A stretch of DNA of 13,840 nucleotides, taken from NCBI GenBank assembly GCA_002394535.1, contig DGUG01000133.1, forward strand, positions 1-13,840. Reading direction: 5' to 3'. The position numbers were made by a program, and so were the translations under genes. The stretch comes from Lachnospiraceae bacterium UBA4316. Its GTDB lineage: Bacteria > Bacillota > Clostridia > Lachnospirales > Lachnospiraceae. The notes beneath the pieces are model-generated. The model had not been told where the DNA came from. It saw nothing but the letters and a program-made list of their open reading frames with translations, and made no database searches. Numbering within the stretch: position 1 is the stretch's first letter; each line of letters begins with the position of its first letter. This document shows positions 12,628 through 13,840 of the stretch, piece by piece.

Positions 12628-13840
12628 ATGAAGAAAGTACAGTTCTCGAATTTCAAACATAAGGTTATTTTTTTCAGAGTATTTACCATACTCTGTTTCG
12701 TTATGCTTATCTTAAATGCGGTTGTATCCCTGACTCTCGGCGGCAAGATGCTGAGTGTGGGAGAAGCGCAGATCCCCGGAAGTAGTCTGAATGGCTGTAT
12801 TCAGGCTGTTATGGCTCTTATTGGTATCATTCTGGTGTTAACAGATCACAAAAAGGGACTCGTGGTGTTCTGCATAGTTATGGGTCTGTCGATCGTTGGC
12901 GTGGTCAGGACCATTATTGTGACACATAACCTTTCTATTGCCCCGGGTGCTTTTAATGCGGTGATATTTATCATTGCAATAGCATTGATCTCGGGACAGA
13001 TCAAATACAGCAACAAAATGGCCGAAACGGACAGCACTACGGGGCTTTTGAACAGATACGCCTTTGACCGGGATATGCGCAAAGTTCTATGGCAGGGCGG
13101 AAAGGGGTGTGTTGCCTTTATCCGTATCGAAGGATTTTCACCCGTAAACGCCAATCTCGGACGTCGATATGTGGATGAACTCAAGAACGTTGTTGCTGAT
13201 AGAATATCAAGCGTTATTGATAGCAAGTGTACGGCATACAAGATAGAAAGCGCAGAATATGCCGTGATCTTCCCCAAGGCAGACGATGTGGAGACTGTCA
13301 TTGACAGGACTCTTCACAGTATCGAACAGGCTATAACCCTTAATAAGGACGGGGTGGATTCAAACTGCTATCTGACGGCGTATGCGGGCATAGCGGATTA
13401 CGGCGAGTCTGCAAAAGATGCCGATACAGTCATGAAGCACGCCGATATAGCCATGAACTATGCTGTTAAATCAGGAACCGTGAAATATTGCAGATTTAAC
13501 GACGAGCTCAAAGAGGGAATGGAGCGGCAGACTGTTGTTGAGAACATGGTCAAGGACAGCCTGCAGAACGGATGGTTCTATCTGGTATATCAGCCGCAGT
13601 ACACGGCGGAAGACAAGAGATTGCGCGGGTTTGAGACCCTTATCAGGATGAACGTACCCGACGGGGAGAAAATCGCACCGTCCGAGTTCATCTCCATCGC
13701 TGAAATGTCCGATCTCGTTCTTGATATTGATACATTCGTACTTGACAGAGCTATGCGTGAATTCAGGGAAGTGTGCTACTCATCGGGAAATACCATTACA
13801 CTAGCTGTCAATATATCGGCGAAGGATATAGCAAGATCCG
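12628..13840 (+). CDS. Membrane GGDEF-EAL protein with degenerate GGDEF (partial, cut at window end)
   Basis: The frame is open from ATG 12628 to the window end, giving 404 residues. An in-frame TAA at 12619 excludes an earlier start, and no clear ribosome binding site is visible. Several hydrophobic segments (about 14-36, 57-72, 79-98 and 107-123) precede DSTTGLLNRYAFDRDM (135-150), the usual start of a GGDEF domain. The GGDEF site itself reads ESAEY (207-211), and the first metal Asp is Glu168, so cyclic-di-GMP synthesis is unlikely. The EAL domain starts near 305: LVYQPQYTAEDKRLRGFETL has Glu336 in an ETL variant of EAL, PSEFISIAEMSDLVL is normal, and LAVNIS has the expected Asn395. It is probably a c-di-GMP phosphodiesterase or binding protein. 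Later catalytic residues lie outside the window. Confidence 0.88.
   Translation, partial: MKKVQFSNFKHKVIFFRVFTILCFVMLILNAVVSLTLGGKMLSVGEAQIPGSSLNGCIQAVMALIGIILVLTDHKKGLVVFCIVMGLSIVGVVRTIIVTHNLSIAPGAFNAVIFIIAIALISGQIKYSNKMAETDSTTGLLNRYAFDRDMRKVLWQGGKGCVAFIRIEGFSPVNANLGRRYVDELKNVVADRISSVIDSKCTAYKIESAEYAVIFPKADDVETVIDRTLHSIEQAITLNKDGVDSNCYLTAYAGIADYGESAKDADTVMKHADIAMNYAVKSGTVKYCRFNDELKEGMERQTVVENMVKDSLQNGWFYLVYQPQYTAEDKRLRGFETLIRMNVPDGEKIAPSEFISIAEMSDLVLDIDTFVLDRAMREFREVCYSSGNTITLAVNISAKDIARS

Overview
The window (about 13.8 kb, moderate GC) looks like chromosomal DNA of an anaerobic Firmicute. It most resembles a rumen or gut Lachnospiraceae such as the Butyrivibrio/Pseudobutyrivibrio group. 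This rests on strong AGGAGG ribosome binding sites, the gap-pgk-tpiA order, the style of the hybrid histidine kinases, an AGCS sodium/amino-acid symporter and a class B sortase. I ran no searches, so the lineage is an inference. All genes run on the + strand.

Region 1 (1-2280) is the glycolytic cluster: the 3' end of gap, then pgk and tpiA. A strong hairpin terminator separates gap from pgk, while pgk and tpiA are close with nothing terminator-like between them. Region 2 (2281-2580) is a 300-base gap. It holds a 15-bp hairpin that probably ends the glycolytic transcript, a perfect 12-bp inverted repeat around a weak promoter, and two overlapping tiny ORFs.

Region 3 (2581-11658) is the interesting part. 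It is a compact co-directional six-gene run: (a) a membrane hybrid histidine kinase with a degenerate and a canonical receiver; (b) a 1153-residue membrane hybrid kinase with the order TM-HisKA-HATPase-receiver-DegV-acidic linker-HPt; (c) a 72-residue helical protein; (d) a FIST-like small-ligand sensor protein; (e) an AGCS symporter; (f) a two-receiver response regulator with no output domain. Genes (a) and (b) overlap by ATGA, and (d) and (e) are 4 bases apart. Together they look like a multistep phosphorelay with three candidate small-molecule inputs: a DegV lipid-binding fold, a FIST-like domain and an amino-acid carrier. The only visible HPt, on kinase (b), could pass phosphate from both kinases to the stand-alone regulator. 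The embedding of a DegV domain, normally a free fatty-acid-binding protein (FakB), in a phosphorelay kinase is my best candidate for a poorly described system.

Region 4 (11659-13840) has a hairpin terminator whose 3' arm also carries the ribosome binding site of the next gene. A class B sortase follows, then a membrane GGDEF-EAL protein cut by the window end. Its GGDEF site is degenerate and its EAL domain looks largely intact. No tRNA, rRNA, CRISPR array, insertion sequence or prophage gene was seen.
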